Below are positions 1 to 5,160 of a DNA stretch of 31,471 nucleotides, piece after piece. The stretch covers positions 1 to 31,471 of IMG/VR virus record IMGVR_UViG_3300029922_000222. The stretch is one strand, 5' to 3'. Origin of the DNA: a virus. The translations under genes and the position numbers were made by a program. Numbering within the stretch: the stretch's first letter is position 1; each line of letters opens with the position of its first letter. The notes under the pieces are model-generated. The model saw only the letters and a list, made by a program, of their open reading frames with translations, did not search any database and was not told the origin of the DNA.

Positions 1-1
1 T

Positions 2-253
2 CTTAATATCGAAGATGGAGAAAACGGCGATTGGTTTTATGGCACACTGAAAGGTGATTTCCACACGATGATTTCGTTTTGTCGTTTCGACGATTATTTG
101 CATGGCGACGAACTCTCGATCTCCATACCTGTCGATTTGAGCGAAGATGAACGTCTCGATGGCACATACTGGAATCGCGAAGTTGATCTCGATCGGGTTT
201 GGCCGCAGTTCCTCGCGCCCCTGCGTCTGATCAAGGAGGCGCTCGCGGCGTAA
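2..253 (+). CDS. Hypothetical protein, C-terminal part (cut by window edge)
   Basis: The frame is open from the left edge of the window to a TAA at 251-253 and encodes at least 83 residues. The ATG at 68 is internal to this frame, so the true start probably lies outside the window. The visible part is acidic and ends with a hydrophobic stretch rich in Leu and Ala. I recognise no domain or catalytic motif. A 175-base gap follows before the next start, and it contains one copy of the recurrent 20-bp dyad. The gene is supported only by its open frame and by codon use like the neighbouring phage genes; the function is unknown. Confidence 0.6.
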   Translation, partial: LNIEDGENGDWFYGTLKGDFHTMISFCRFDDYLHGDELSISIPVDLSEDERLDGTYWNREVDLDRVWPQFLAPLRLIKEALAA

Positions 254-350
254 GAAGGAAAGAGACTCAGCTCGCGCTGGGTTTCTATGCCGCGGTGACG
301 CCATGGGCGCCTAATCCCACACCCGGCCCATGCGATCCCACGCGCGAAAC

Positions 351-370
351 TGCCATCAGTTCTGACTTGC
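351..370 (+). promoter_or_regulatory. Copy A of the 20-bp dyad
   Basis: The bases read TGCCATCA-GTTC-TGACTTGC. The right half matches the consensus well and the left half only in its inner bases. It lies 58 bases before the start of the gene at 429. Confidence 0.5.
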
Positions 371-428
371 AGTCCGCTCAGCCGCGTGTGATTGTAGTTG
401 CACAGTGAATGAACAAGAGAGCGCGAAA

Positions 429-632
429 ATGACAAATCAGAATCTTTACGGACACATCACGGAAGCTGCGGACTTCGTTGGAGCGACGCTGCGTCATCGC
501 GACGCTGACGAGACGAAGTGGAATGAATATCTCGATCTCCGCAATTACGAAGAGCGTCTCGCGTGGAGCTTGAAGGTCGGACATGCGGAATTTTGTCGCT
601 TACAGCGCCTTTCATTCCATTGCTTCATCTAA
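429..632 (+). CDS. Hypothetical small protein (67 aa)
   Basis: I chose the ATG at 429 over the in-frame ATG at 405 because the bases before it (GAGAGCGCGAAA) resemble the leaders of the next two genes. The product is short and polar, with an Asp/Glu-rich middle and an aromatic C-terminus. No family is recognised. It belongs to a run of small plus-strand genes (429-1592), a type common in phage accessory regions. Downstream lies an 85-base gap that carries a strong inverted repeat. Confidence 0.55.
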   Translation: MTNQNLYGHITEAADFVGATLRHRDADETKWNEYLDLRNYEERLAWSLKVGHAEFCRLQRLSFHCFI

Positions 633-658
633 CGCGCCGCTAACATCCACGCGCAACA

Positions 659-698
659 CGCTTGTCTAGTGCTAGATTGTATTCGCACTAGACAAGCG
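659..698. promoter_or_regulatory. Inverted repeat with paired CTAGTGC sites, copy 1
   Basis: The 14-bp arms (659-672 and 685-698) are perfectly complementary around a 12-base centre. The inner heptamers CTAGTGC and GCACTAG are 12 bases apart. It lies 20 bases before the next start codon. A second copy with the same heptamers and the same spacing is at 944-979, so a dimeric operator is more likely than a chance hairpin. Confidence 0.7.
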
Positions 699-717
699 CA
701 AACAAACGAGAACGAAA

Positions 718-918
718 ATGAAAAACATCAGCTTGAACGTCCGCTTCGAAGTCGTCGATCACGCCATCGTCCACCTCGATCCGGATCTTCTCGACGCCGC
801 CGCCGACCTGATCGAGCGCCGCAAGCATGATCGCAAGCTGTCGATGGAGCGCAAGCAGCGCCGCATTCAGCGCAATCGCGAATATTCCGCCGATCTCCAG
901 CTCGCCGGCTTGATCTAG
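718..918 (+). CDS. Hypothetical basic small protein (66 aa)
   Basis: This is a 66-residue protein with a short beta-like N-terminus and a strongly basic middle (residues about 33-54, rich in Arg, Lys and Gln) predicted to be helical. The basic helix could bind nucleic acid, but no named domain is recognised. The start at 718 has an upstream GAGAACGAAA leader of the same type as the next gene. The inverted repeat at 659-698 sits directly upstream and is likely to control it. Confidence 0.6.
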   Translation: MKNISLNVRFEVVDHAIVHLDPDLLDAAADLIERRKHDRKLSMERKQRRIQRNREYSADLQLAGLI

Positions 919-943
919 CCTCCAGGCGCCAACCGCATTCCGC

Positions 944-979
944 AGTCTCTAGTGCGAAGATTAAATCGCACTAGAGACT
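944..979. promoter_or_regulatory. Inverted repeat with paired CTAGTGC sites, copy 2
   Basis: The perfect 14-bp arms are 944-957 and 966-979, around an 8-base centre. As in copy 1, the CTAGTGC and GCACTAG heptamers are exactly 12 bases apart (949-955 and 968-974). The arms outside the core differ between the copies, but each copy keeps its own symmetry. It ends 16 bases before the next start codon. Confidence 0.7.
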
Positions 980-995
980 AACGAGGAGAACGAAA

Positions 996-1217
996 ATGTA
1001 TTGTATCGACGACGCTGGAGAGATTTCGTTTCGAACGGATAAGTTCGATATATCGCACGACGCTTTCATGGACTTGATCGCGAATGCGACGAATGCAGCT
1101 GTGGCTGCTGTGCCGGAAGAAGTTCGCAAATACATGATTAACGATCGGTGGATCGACATCGAGGATAAGATCGAGGAAGCGTTGCTTGAATTCTACAATG
1201 TGGGAGCACAGTCATGA
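996..1217 (+). CDS. Hypothetical acidic protein (73 aa)
   Basis: The ATG at 996 has a strong Shine-Dalgarno sequence (GAGGAGA) about ten bases upstream. The product is acidic and probably mainly helical, with an Ala-rich middle. No family is recognised. Its TGA overlaps the ATG of the next gene (ATGA at 1214-1217), which indicates translational coupling. The inverted repeat at 944-979 is directly upstream and probably controls the group 996-1592. Confidence 0.65.
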   Translation: MYCIDDAGEISFRTDKFDISHDAFMDLIANATNAAVAAVPEEVRKYMINDRWIDIEDKIEEALLEFYNVGAQS

Positions 1218-1405
1218 TTTACGCAATCTCCGTTGACTTCGGGTCCGGCTGGGAAAAAGTGCTCGAAACCAATGTCGCCGCCGAGGCGATGGGCGCGATC
1301 GTCGCCATGCGCCAGGATTCGAAGGGCGAAAAAGTCAAAGTCGCCCGTAAGGTCAACCCGCTCAATCCGCAGAACCGCCGCGTGTTTCGCATCATGTGTA
1401 ACTGA
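1214..1405 (+). CDS. Hypothetical protein (63 aa)
   Basis: It starts inside the stop codon of the previous gene (ATGA overlap), a typical coupled start. The 63 residues begin with a beta-like segment and carry a Lys/Arg-rich C-terminal half. No known domain is seen. The tight packing on both sides supports a real gene, although the function cannot be inferred. Confidence 0.6.
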   Translation: MIYAISVDFGSGWEKVLETNVAAEAMGAIVAMRQDSKGEKVKVARKVNPLNPQNRRVFRIMCN

Positions 1406-1415
1406 GAGAACCGTA

Positions 1416-1592
1416 ATGTCGGCGAACAATAGCAAAATCGACTCGAAGCTGGAGCAACTCAAGGCGTTTCTCCTGGGCATGTGGGAGTTCCGCAGCGATT
1501 TCACATCGCATCTGGAATATTGGTATATGGACGCTTACGACCAAGGGCGTGATTTCGCCCATAAGCTGACGTTCCGGTATTTCGACAACTAA
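1416..1592 (+). CDS. Hypothetical protein (58 aa)
   Basis: The ATG at 1416 lies 10 bases after the previous stop, with a GAGA sequence upstream. Read from an upstream in-frame ATG at 1233, the frame would overlap the previous gene completely, so the shorter start is preferred. The product is helical and rich in aromatic residues towards its C-terminus. No family is recognised. An intrinsic terminator follows within 10 bases, so this is the last gene of the 996-1592 group. Confidence 0.6.
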   Translation: MSANNSKIDSKLEQLKAFLLGMWEFRSDFTSHLEYWYMDAYDQGRDFAHKLTFRYFDN

Positions 1593-1598
1593 GGAGAC

Positions 1599-1624
1599 AG
1601 CCCAGGCTTCGCGCCTGGGTTTCC
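1599..1624 (+). terminator. Intrinsic terminator after the 996-1592 operon
   Basis: A 7-bp GC stem (CCCAGGC at 1601-1607, GCCTGGG at 1613-1619) encloses a 5-base loop and is followed by a short T-rich run. It ends the group of small plus-strand genes. Confidence 0.7.
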
Positions 1625-1640
1625 TTCAAAGCCGTATAAG

Positions 1641-2007
1641 CCATGGGGCAGGGGATGGATGTAAAGGAAAACCGTCCCCACGCGGGCTTAGGGTCGCGCC
1701 CACGCCCATGGCCCACGCCATGGGCGCCAGACCCATGGGTTTCTCCATCGCCGGCGTCGCCCATGGGAGCCGTATAAGGGGCTCCGTGGTAAACCGTTGC
1801 CATGGATTTCCGTCCCCACGGGCGTTAAAGAATTTCCTCCGGCCCATGGACTTCGCCATGGCTAGGCCCGTAAGGCGCCCATGGGGCTCGCCCGCGCATG
1901 GGTTTCCATGGAAGCCCAGTAAGAAAACCCTTTACGAATGCCGCCATGGGAAATAATGTCCCCACGCGAGATCCCGTGGGCGTGCGTGCCCATGGAAATC
2001 CCCATGG
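1641..2007. repeat. CCATGG palindrome array (13 copies)
   Basis: CCATGG starts at 1641, 1706, 1718, 1733, 1761, 1800, 1844, 1856, 1879, 1906, 1944, 1990 and 2002. By chance about 0.1 copies would be expected in 367 bp, and I noticed only four others in the rest of the window (301, 8470, about 16308 and about 21355). The block also repeats GTCCCCACG three times (1674, 1812 and 1958) and GCCGTATAAG twice (1631 and 1769), so it partly consists of degenerate modules about 138 bp long. The role is unknown. Origin, centromere-like site, structured RNA or packaging signal are all possible. Confidence 0.8.
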
Positions 2008-2053
2008 GCGGCGCTCATTTACGCTTTTCAGCGTATATGACGATAAAATGAGA

Positions 2054-2063
2054 TATGCACATA
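2054..2063. repeat. TATGCACATA palindrome-like repeat, copy 1
   Basis: The 10-mer is the core of AGATATG-CA-CATATCT. The same 10-mer recurs at 2188-2197 and 3364-3373. Copies 1 and 3 also share a TTTAT run just downstream. Confidence 0.5.
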
Positions 2064-2184
2064 TCTTTATATGTAGTTTCACGCATATGTCGTCAAAGTT
2101 GCAACTCGCTCTGTCAGATACACGTTTAACGAGTTGTGCGTTTAATCGCGTTCTAAGCTATGCTAGAGCGCGTCATCGATCAAG

Positions 2185-2202
2185 AGCTATGCACATAGCT
2201 CG
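2185..2202. repeat. TATGCACATA palindrome-like repeat, copy 2
   Basis: The inverted repeat GAGCTATG-CA-CATAGCTC has perfect 8-bp arms. It shares its centre with the copies at 2054 and 3364. Confidence 0.5.
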
Positions 2203-2320
2203 CATCTCGTTTCAACGCATGTGCGACGCGCTCTCGCGCTCTATTTTCGACGCTGTGACGTTCGCTCGCGCGCGTTTCGACAAGCGCAAAGCGTCGATCG
2301 ACACGAAGCACCGCAAACGC

Positions 2321-2347
2321 AAAAAGCGCACTCTTTCGAGTGCGCTT
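2321..2347 (-). terminator. Intrinsic terminator, minus strand
   Basis: A perfect 10-bp stem (2324-2333 with 2338-2347) has a four-base loop and is followed, on the minus strand, by five T residues. It lies 30 bases beyond the stop of the small gene at 2377-2550 and closes the minus-strand pair. Confidence 0.75.
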
Positions 2348-2376
2348 GCGTATTGAGACGATGTTTGCGGTGTAAT

Positions 2377-2550
2377 TCAGCTAACGCATTTGAGCACAAT
2401 TTCAATCGTTTCGTTTTCGTCAAGTAGTCGCTCATTCATATCTCGCATTACATAGTCGATTGCGCTTTCGGTGTTTGCAGCGATAATCGAAACGCTATTA
2501 ATTCGCATATGAGCAGCATTATACAGCGTAGCAGTTGCTTGAATTTTCAT
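2377..2550 (-). CDS. Hypothetical small protein (57 aa)
   Basis: On the minus strand an ATG at 2550 opens a 57-residue frame ending in TGA at 2377-2379. The product is acidic, with Met/Ile/Ala-rich stretches, and contains no Gly, Pro or Trp, in keeping with the GG/CC depletion of its DNA. The leader has a purine run (GAAAGAAAG) but no strong ribosome site. It lies 66 bases after the larger minus-strand gene and 30 bases before an intrinsic terminator, so it is probably the second gene of a short operon. The function is unknown. Confidence 0.55.
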   Translation of the reverse strand: MKIQATATLYNAAHMRINSVSIIAANTESAIDYVMRDMNERLLDENETIEIVLKCVS

Positions 2551-2577
2551 TGTCGTGACTTTCTTTCGAGTGAAGTT

Positions 2578-2601
2578 GCTAGCGCGTTTAAACGCGCTAG
2601 C
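2578..2601. repeat. 24-bp perfect palindrome between two minus-strand genes
   Basis: The two 12-base halves GCTAGCGCGTTT and AAACGCGCTAGC are exact reverse complements. It sits 16 bases beyond the stop of the gene at 2617-3246. It has no T-run, so it may be an operator, an RNA processing hairpin or a transcript-stabilising hairpin rather than a terminator. Confidence 0.6.
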
Positions 2602-2616
2602 GTGACGCTGTGACGA

Positions 2617-3246
2617 TCAAAGCGACGCGAGCAATGCTTTGCTAGTCGCGGTGTCTTGATACGTGTAAACGTCTTTACGCGACGCGTTAGTGCTTTCTTT
2701 CAAAACACCGAACTTCACAAGCGCGAAGACGCTGCTAGCATGTTGTGCTTGAACTGTCGAAAGCGCAACGTGTTTTTGATATTTAACAACTAGCTTTTCT
2801 TTCGCAGCGTCTTTGCTGTGTGCGTCAAGCGAACACGCGCTCTTTACTTCGTCGATTGTCATTTCAGCGTTTGCGGTGTGAAACGCTTTCGCGCTAAGTA
2901 GTATAGCGCGCATGTAGTGATGTAGCGAATCAGTCTTAGCGATTGAGCGCGCAAGCATCGTCACGCGCTCAATGCGATATATATCGCAGCGTGCATCTTT
3001 GCGCGTCGCTTCATTGATAAAGTTGAAGTCAATATGTGACTTCATGCAAACACCGAGAATCGTGTCATGCGCGATGTTAGCGCGATACGCTTTCAGCTTC
3101 GCGAGTTTGTTCGCGAGAATATCAGCGTCGCTCACTTGCGTCTTCTCATACGCTGCGCGCGCTTCGAAAGCAGCGTCTACGCTAGCGCGATACGAGTCTA
3201 GCGTGACAACTTGCTTAGTCGTTTCTTTAGCTTTTGCGGTGCTCAT
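2617..3246 (-). CDS. Hypothetical protein of unusual composition (209 aa)
   Basis: This 209-residue protein is rich in Ala, Lys, Ser and Thr and appears mainly helical. It contains no Pro and no Trp, and only two Gly, in FGV and LGV contexts. This follows from the near absence of GG and CC in its DNA, since Gly, Pro and Trp codons need them. No domain or motif is recognised. The ATG at 3246 is preceded by a purine-poor leader without a clear ribosome site. A CTAGTGC half-site lies at 3259-3265, and ACTAGACAAG at 3303-3312 repeats ten bases from the arm of the inverted repeat at 659-698. It may therefore share control with the early plus-strand genes. It could be a recent import. Confidence 0.65.
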   Translation of the reverse strand: MSTAKAKETTKQVVTLDSYRASVDAAFEARAAYEKTQVSDADILANKLAKLKAYRANIAHDTILGVCMKSHIDFNFINEATRKDARCDIYRIERVTMLARSIAKTDSLHHYMRAILLSAKAFHTANAEMTIDEVKSACSLDAHSKDAAKEKLVVKYQKHVALSTVQAQHASSVFALVKFGVLKESTNASRKDVYTYQDTATSKALLASL

Positions 3247-3363
3247 TTTGTTTTCTCTCTAGTGCGTTGCGCTTTCTGTGAAGCGACAATCTGATAATAG
3301 CGACTAGACAAGATAAGTCAATATTTATTTTCATGCGAATGCATGAATTATTCCATATGATGA

Positions 3364-3373
3364 TATGCACATA
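3364..3373. repeat. TATGCACATA palindrome-like repeat, copy 3
   Basis: Same 10-mer as at 2054 and 2188. With copy 1 it brackets the minus-strand gene pair. Confidence 0.45.
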
Positions 3374-3477
3374 TGTTTATGTGACGAATGATGACAGATG
3401 AGACTCTCTGTGACTTATACACGCATGACGCGAAGTCTGACGCGAGACGAGTTGTGCTCGGGAGGGATGCCGCCAAT

Positions 3478-3580
3478 CATCCTCGACATTCCGGCTCTGA
3501 CACCTTCCTCTCATCCTCGACATTCCAGCTCTGACACCTTCCCCCTATCCTCGTGATTTCTAGCTCCTAGACCTGGCACC
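3478..3580. repeat. 34-bp tandem repeats
   Basis: Units start at 3478, 3512 and 3546. The first two agree in 31 of 34 positions (opening CATCCTCGACATTCC), and the third is degenerate. The sequence is C/T-rich on this strand and noncoding. There are no unique spacers, so it is not a CRISPR array. Confidence 0.65.
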
Positions 3581-3662
3581 GAGCATATCCGGCGTCTGGA
3601 CCTTCCTCCTACACGACATGCCGACACCCGAAGACCGAGACCTGGCGCTCGTAACCCCGGAT

Positions 3663-3691
3663 TTGACTTCAATGCGGTAGAAGGGTAATAA
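3663..3691 (+). promoter_or_regulatory. Sigma-70-like promoter overlapped by dyad copy B
   Basis: TTGACT at 3663-3668 and TAATAA at 3686-3691 are separated by the ideal 17 bases. The -10 box overlaps the first bases of dyad copy B at 3688. It would drive the lytic transglycosylase gene. Confidence 0.6.
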
Positions 3692-3707
3692 GTCAAGACT
3701 GACTTTA
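3688..3707 (+). promoter_or_regulatory. Copy B of the 20-bp dyad
   Basis: The bases read ATAAGTCA-AGAC-TGACTTTA, with a perfect left half and only the last two bases of the right half off consensus. It covers the -10 box and probable transcription start of the promoter at 3663-3691, as expected for a repressor site. Confidence 0.7.
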
Positions 3708-3753
3708 CGAAACTTCCTTGATCGGTGCGATCGATTTCCAACCCGGAGTAGAA

Positions 3754-4305
3754 ATGCAGTCGCATAAGACCTGTCGCATTATCCCGACCCTGGCGCTTTT
3801 CGCCGGTATGGTTCTTTTGATTTCACCAGCGCGCGCCGATGGGCTCGGCGATTTCCTCACCTCGGTGCTTGGATCGCAGCGCGTGGCCGCGCAGACCCAG
3901 CGAGAGGCGCCGCGCTATCGCCATCACAAGATCATCGCGCCGCACTCTCACATCGGCGCCGCCACCAACCTGATCGCCATGAACGTCTCGCAGCGCCTGG
4001 GCGCGCAATGGGTGCCGATCGCGCTGCGCATCGCCCACATCGAGAGCGGCGGGCGCTGCAATGCGCGCAACGGGCGCGCGCTGGGCGTCTTTCAGGTGAT
4101 CAACCCCGGTCAGTTCGGCGTCTCGAAGGGACAGGCTTTGACCTGCGAGGGCGGCGTCAGAGCAGGGGTGGCGCACATGGAGCGCTGCATTCGAAACGGG
4201 GCGCGCACCAACGCACAGATGCTTGCGTGTCACAATTCGGGCTCGCCGTTCACGCGGACGGCCCACTTGGAGAAGGCTTACCGGCGCGTGCTGGCGAGAC
4301 TTTGA
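3754..4305 (+). CDS. Secreted lytic transglycosylase-like endolysin
   Basis: The 183-residue protein has a Sec-type signal peptide, with a basic start, a hydrophobic core and a likely cut after Ala-Arg-Ala at residue 28. It is followed by a lysozyme-like SLT domain. The motif AHIESGG, with catalytic Glu97, followed by ALGVFQV is typical of the Slt70/transglycosylase family, which cleaves the MurNAc-GlcNAc bond of peptidoglycan. I chose the ATG at 3754 because of the GGAG upstream; a TTG at 3718 would spoil the signal peptide. Export would place it in the periplasm, so it is probably the host lysis enzyme. A virion-associated role is possible, since the tape measure carries a second such domain. 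Promoter and dyad B lie upstream. Confidence 0.8.
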   Translation: MQSHKTCRIIPTLALFAGMVLLISPARADGLGDFLTSVLGSQRVAAQTQREAPRYRHHKIIAPHSHIGAATNLIAMNVSQRLGAQWVPIALRIAHIESGGRCNARNGRALGVFQVINPGQFGVSKGQALTCEGGVRAGVAHMERCIRNGARTNAQMLACHNSGSPFTRTAHLEKAYRRVLARL

Positions 4306-4322
4306 AATCAACACTGATTTAA
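4303..4322 (+). promoter_or_regulatory. Copy C of the 20-bp dyad
   Basis: The bases read TGAAATCA-ACAC-TGATTTAA. The GTCA core is changed to ATCA, with the matching change in the other arm, so the symmetry is kept. It starts on the stop codon of the transglycosylase gene and ends 12 bases before the next ATG. Confidence 0.6.
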
Positions 4323-4334
4323 CAGGAGAGTAAT

Positions 4335-4571
4335 ATGACCGAACAACCGACAGTTGGACGCATCGTCCACTTCTACACCACCGACACCAGCAAACATTTC
4401 AACGGTCAGGGCGCCGGACCCTACCCGGCGATCGTGCTGCAAACCTTTGGCGACAAATACATCAATCTCAAGGTGCTGCATTGGGGCGGCGACTACGACG
4501 AGGGTAGCGTCTCGCATCTCGACGATATGCCGAATAATTATCGTTATTGGGTTTGGCCTTCGCGCGCCTGA
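4335..4571 (+). CDS. Hypothetical phage protein (78 aa)
   Basis: The ATG at 4335 has a strong GGAGAG ribosome site. The 78-residue product starts with GRIVHFYT and has a Gly/Pro turn (GAGPYPAIV) followed by an aromatic-rich end. It looks like a compact beta-barrel of the small GxIVhfY-type phage proteins of unknown function. Dyad copy C lies directly upstream. It sits in the cluster with the lysis gene and a membrane protein, but I cannot assign a role. Confidence 0.65.
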   Translation: MTEQPTVGRIVHFYTTDTSKHFNGQGAGPYPAIVLQTFGDKYINLKVLHWGGDYDEGSVSHLDDMPNNYRYWVWPSRA

Positions 4572-4595
4572 CACCGAATTAACAGGAGAAACAAC

Positions 4596-5084
4596 ATGCT
4601 TCCGATTGTAATCTATATTCTTCTCTACGTGGCGTCGAACACCGGCGCCATCAACTGGCTCTCGGCGGTTTTTCTCATGCTGCTTTGGTTCGCGCTGGGA
4701 ATTTACGCCACAAACGTCAAGGAGACGAGACTGGAGCGGCTGGAGAAGCGAATTTTCGACCGCGACGAGAGCATTTATCGGTTCGAGGCGCTGCTGATGA
4801 GCATGGAGGCTCAGCGAATCATCGACGAGATGAATTGGAACGACGGCCAATATACCGCGTTCGAATATCTAGCGTCATTGACCACAGGGCAGGCGCTTCT
4901 GACCAGCAGCAATCCCGCCGCGCTTTATGTTTGGAAAACAGACACCGGCGGCGTCTACTTCTCGACATCGGAGGCGCTCGCGATCACCGGCACGGTGGTT
5001 ATTCACCAGCCCTCGAAGGATAACGCCCCGGTGATCTCCACGTTCAACGACTTCTACAAGGACTACTTCTCCGACCCGGCCTAA
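4596..5084 (+). CDS. Membrane protein with two N-terminal TM segments
   Basis: The start at 4596 has an AGGAGAAA ribosome site. The 162 residues begin with two hydrophobic segments (about 3-15 and 21-40), joined by a short polar turn. A charged, coiled-coil-like stretch follows (about 45-75, with an LERLEKRIFDRDE pattern), then a soluble C-terminal domain with Thr/Gly and aromatic residues. Its position next to the secreted lytic transglycosylase makes a holin or lysis-related membrane role possible, but the large soluble tail is longer than in simple two-TM holins. No family is firmly recognised. An inner-membrane anchored accessory protein is an equal alternative. Confidence 0.65.
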   Translation: MLPIVIYILLYVASNTGAINWLSAVFLMLLWFALGIYATNVKETRLERLEKRIFDRDESIYRFEALLMSMEAQRIIDEMNWNDGQYTAFEYLASLTTGQALLTSSNPAALYVWKTDTGGVYFSTSEALAITGTVVIHQPSKDNAPVISTFNDFYKDYFSDPA

Positions 5085-5107
5085 ACCGCGTTGCTATCTT
5101 CACGAGG

Positions 5108-5127
5108 ATAAGTTAGTATTGACTTAT
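5108..5127 (+). promoter_or_regulatory. Copy D of the 20-bp dyad
   Basis: The bases read ATAAGTTA-GTAT-TGACTTAT, a single base from a perfect dyad. It lies 33 bases before the Ig-like protein gene. Confidence 0.7.
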
Positions 5128-5160
5128 CAGACCTGATCAAACCCTTCGAAGGATTTTTCT

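Larger units (their letters stand above)
1593..2376. other. Noncoding stretch with no supported gene
   Basis: I see no convincing gene in these 784 bases. Open frames exist on both strands, but they run through palindrome-rich sequence and have no ribosome site or recognisable product. The left half is the CCATGG-dense block. The right half, from about 2012, is almost free of GG and CC and holds palindromes such as the one at 2185-2202, plus a minus-strand terminator at 2321-2347. Confidence 0.6.
2012..3459. other. GG/CC-depleted block
   Basis: In 1448 bp only nine GG or CC dinucleotides occur (2311, 2369, 2470, 2650, 2708, 2875, 3053, 3238 and 3353), although CG and GC are abundant and overall GC looks near one half. 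Coding and noncoding parts are depleted alike, so the constraint acts on the DNA. Eight of the nine survivors lie in CGGTG or its complement. The block is bounded sharply on both sides by GG/CC-rich sequence. It probably entered the genome as a unit from a source with unusual composition. Confidence 0.85.
3247..3753. other. Long intergenic region before the lysis gene
   Basis: I see no gene in these 507 bases. The region contains CTAG-type half-sites (3259 and 3303), a lone ATAAGTCA half-site at 3313-3320, a third TATGCACATA repeat at 3364, a TGACTTAT half-site at 3411, tandem 34-bp repeats from 3478, and a promoter with a dyad copy at 3663-3707. It changes abruptly from GG/CC-free to C-rich sequence at about 3460. 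Confidence 0.6.

Noticed and set aside
1501-2082. Three minus-strand open frames across the CCATGG array
   Set aside because: Palindromic repeats keep frames open on both strands. The products are repetitive Pro/Gly/Trp/Met-rich sequences without start signals.
1898-2356. A 152-residue plus-strand open frame
   Set aside because: It crosses the boundary between the CCATGG block and the GG-poor block, has no ribosome site and encodes no plausible domain.
3478-3580. A possible CRISPR array
   Set aside because: The repeats are in direct tandem with no unique spacers between them, and no cas gene was recognised.
3511-3765. An 84-residue minus-strand frame over the tandem repeats
   Set aside because: It overlaps the repeats, the promoter and the start of the lysis gene, and has no recognisable product.
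5119-5147. Reading TTGACT in the 20-bp dyad as a -35 promoter box
   Set aside because: At copies D and J, where I checked, no usable -10 box is found 16-18 bases downstream of TTGACT. Copies L and N would transcribe straight into a terminator.
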